Below, piece by piece: positions 62,300 through 64,000 of a DNA stretch of 64,000 nucleotides. A program made the translations under genes and the position numbers. The stretch's first letter is position 1; each line of letters starts with the position of its first letter. The stretch lies in assembly GCF_964355755.1 (NCBI RefSeq), contig NC_092676.1:21310288-21374287 (forward strand), given 5' to 3'. The notes under the pieces were generated by a model. That model made no database searches. It saw nothing but the letters and a program-made list of their open reading frames with translations, and was not told the DNA's origin. The DNA comes from Antedon mediterranea. Taxonomy: Eukaryota; Echinodermata; Crinoidea; Comatulida; Antedonidae.

Positions 62300-63235
62300 T
62301 TTAATTACTTGGGTCATACTTTGACACCCGATTTGAAAGATGATACGGATACCAAACGACAGTACAGGTCATTGTGTGCATTAGAGCTAATACTCTATGT
62401 AGCTCACCGTACACCACTCTAAATGAGTGGTGCAAGAGGCAGGTGGGCCGGTCGTGGCCCTCTAGCCTCCCTCGTCTTCTGAAATTGTCTTTTAAATACA
62501 GTAGTATGGTTGTGTCGACTTCTACTGTACTGGCAGGGAGAGCATTCCATGAATTTACGACTCGTAGGGTAAAACAATGATTTAATCGAGCATCTTTTTC
62601 AATTATATATTTATGACCCATAGTGGCGGTATTGTCAGACTTTTGAAAAAAAGTAAATCACAATCAATAGCCTCTTTGTTGAAAAGAATATTATATGTTT
62701 GAATCATTCTTTCTTCTAAGATTGTTAAATTAAAACTTTTAACCCATCTACATAGGGCATGCCATGCAAACTAGGCGGTTTCCTAGTTGCTCTCCGCTGA
62801 ACTATTTCTAATAAAAGAATGTCTTTCCTTAGTTGAAGAGACCATGCCTGGTCCAGAATCGACCTCGGAATGCACACGTCCAAACAATTTAATGTCATCA
62901 GCAAATTTCAACATTCAATACCATGAGCCAAAACTTACTACCTTACATGAGAAACTTTAACGAAGGCCTTTTGAAAGTCAAAATAAATTACATCTACTGG
63001 TAAACCCTGGTCAATATCATATGTCACCTTCTCAAGAAACATAAGTAAATTTGTCAGACAAGATCTTCCTTTCAAGAACCCATGTTGGGATTTATTCAGT
63101 AAATGTAATGAGTCAAAGATGATCAATAATATCATCCCTCGGGACAGATTCCATCAATTTACAAAAATGGGAAGTTAAACTAACAGGCACATAGTTTGCC
63201 GTTGATTTCTTAGAGCTTTCTTCCATAAAGGCCGG
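62300..63235 (-). mobile_element. Second LINE remnant, minus strand
   Basis: Reading leftward from 63,235: SSKKSTANYVPVSLTSHFCK and LMESVPRDDIIDHL, then in another frame LLNKSQHGFLKGRSCLTNLL and DVIYFDFQKAFVKVSHVR (reverse transcriptase palm, around 63,140-62,940). At 62,600-62,400 comes the C-terminal block CFTLRVVNSWNALPASTVEV. Frameshifts separate the pieces, and the YADD segment is deleted or decayed. It is CR1/Jockey-like, of a different subfamily from the plus-strand remnant. Confidence 0.8.
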
Positions 63236-63594
63236 TGCACACCAAACGCGAAGCCGCGAATTTCGCGTTAAAAAGTGACGCACGTGGCAGGCAACGGACG
63301 CTTCCAGTGTGAACATATATACAAGCGATCGAACAGTGTACGATAGTCGAATTTCAACTTCAACGCGTTGAAAACGACAGCAGCGAAGGCTTCGCACGCG
63401 AATTTTCAAAAGTTGAACCGTGGTGGTCAACTTTTTGAGGCGTCGCGAGCGCGGTTCGCGTTCGTCAACCAATCAGAAGTCAGGAATATCTCTCTCATCG
63501 ACGACACACCGACGGCAAAAAAATGGTGGCTGACGAGCGAGGTCTTTATGGAAATACTTTGTCATATACCCTTCTTGTCTTTACGATAAAGGAA
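63236..63594 (+). other. CpG-rich block with a candidate first coding exon
   Basis: From 63,230 the sequence turns CpG-rich (GGCCGGTGCACACCAAACGC, several CGCG motifs, a CCAAT at 63,470). AAAATGGTGGCTGACGAG at 63,521 offers an ATG in a YY1-like context. The frame runs 24 codons (MVADERGLYGNTLSYTLLVF...) to a GTAAGT donor after 63,594. It could be the first exon of a gene lying right of the window. The GTGCACACCAAACGCG start also resembles the ends of some DNA transposons, so this is tentative. Confidence 0.35.
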
Positions 63595-63724
63595 GTAAGT
63601 CATACACAGAATAAGGATTAATGCATGAAGACAATAATTTCAGACAAACATCTGTGTAGAAGAATGCCAGAAAAACTAGGCCTAAAACGCGTCAGAGATC
63701 AATTTGTAAAGTGAGTTGGCAAGC

Positions 63725-64000
63725 CTTCTATTTCTAGCCTACCTAGGGCTAGGCGCGCCTAGCCTAGGTTTAGGCCATACTAGGGCCAGCTAGGCCTACC
63801 TAGCCTAGGCTACATATACCCTAGTAGGCTAGGCCAATGCAAGTAGTACTTATAGGCCTACATAATACTTACTAATCCCTACTAGTCTACTATGTGCTAG
63901 GCCTAGCCTAGGTTAAGCCTACTACTAAATATGAGTACAGACTACAGTACTAGGCCTAGTAGGCCTAGAGCCAGGCTAGGCTAGGCCTAGCCTACTTATT
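63725..64000. repeat. AGGCCTAG low-complexity tract at the right edge
   Basis: Near-continuous TAGGCCTAG, CCTAGCCTAGG and GCTAGGCTAG motifs to the end of the window. Confidence 0.9.

Overview
The window is eukaryotic nuclear DNA: spliced genes with GT-AG introns, AT-rich non-coding sequence and many repeats. Its proteins are animal proteins. Pervasive AGGCCTAG-type low-complexity tracts, a foldback transposon with tandem-repeat arms of the kind described from sea urchins, and the gene complement suggest a marine deuterostome invertebrate, most likely an echinoderm. That assignment is an inference; species cannot be fixed from sequence alone.

Four conserved genes could be reconstructed exon by exon, with consistent reading phase at every junction. 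(1) 12,444 down to 431, minus strand: the 5' part (13 coding exons, about 936 codons) of the Wnt co-receptor LRP5/6, from the signal peptide to the fourth EGF repeat; the rest lies off the left edge. (2) 35,177 down to 16,171, minus strand: a complete NAP1-like nucleosome assembly protein (13 exons, 389 aa, C-terminal CKQQ). (3) 39,908-42,655, plus strand: a complete pi-class glutathione S-transferase (8 exons, 214 aa). (4) 44,079-56,081, plus strand: a complete cytosolic cysteinyl-tRNA synthetase (16 exons, 741 aa). LRP5/6 and NAP1L lie in tandem on the minus strand; NAP1L and GST are divergent across a CCAAT/CRE-bearing promoter region near 35.8 kb; GST and CARS1 are in tandem. The four are not an operon or a pathway, but all their human counterparts are on chromosome 11 (NAP1L4 next to CARS1; GSTP1 and LRP5 in 11q13), so the cluster looks like preserved ancient linkage.

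The rest is mostly mobile DNA. The most striking element is a 7.6-kb insertion in a NAP1L intron (19,871-27,464). It has 114-bp terminal inverted repeats that differ at only two positions and a perfect 9-bp target duplication. It carries a decayed gene for a FEN1/XPG-like nuclease with a cysteine-rich tail, and a nested 0.8-kb element built from TTGCGCAA palindromes. Other elements with visible ends include: a roughly 3.7-kb inverted-repeat element in an LRP5/6 intron (7.8-11.5 kb); a 1.3-kb CAGGG-ended element (33,209-34,521); a 1.6-kb TTAA-flanked element (45,347-46,975) and a 0.8-kb TTA-flanked Harbinger-like element (48,808-49,638) in CARS1 introns; and a 1-kb foldback element (61,223-62,218) with a LINE tail in its loop. 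LINE remnants fill 59.7-63.2 kb.

Tandem repeats sit in introns and spacers at 3.1-3.6, 14.8-15.2, 17.1-18.6, 23.6-24.0, 34.8-35.1 and 38.2-38.6 kb. I saw no tRNA, rRNA, CRISPR or bacterial-type features.
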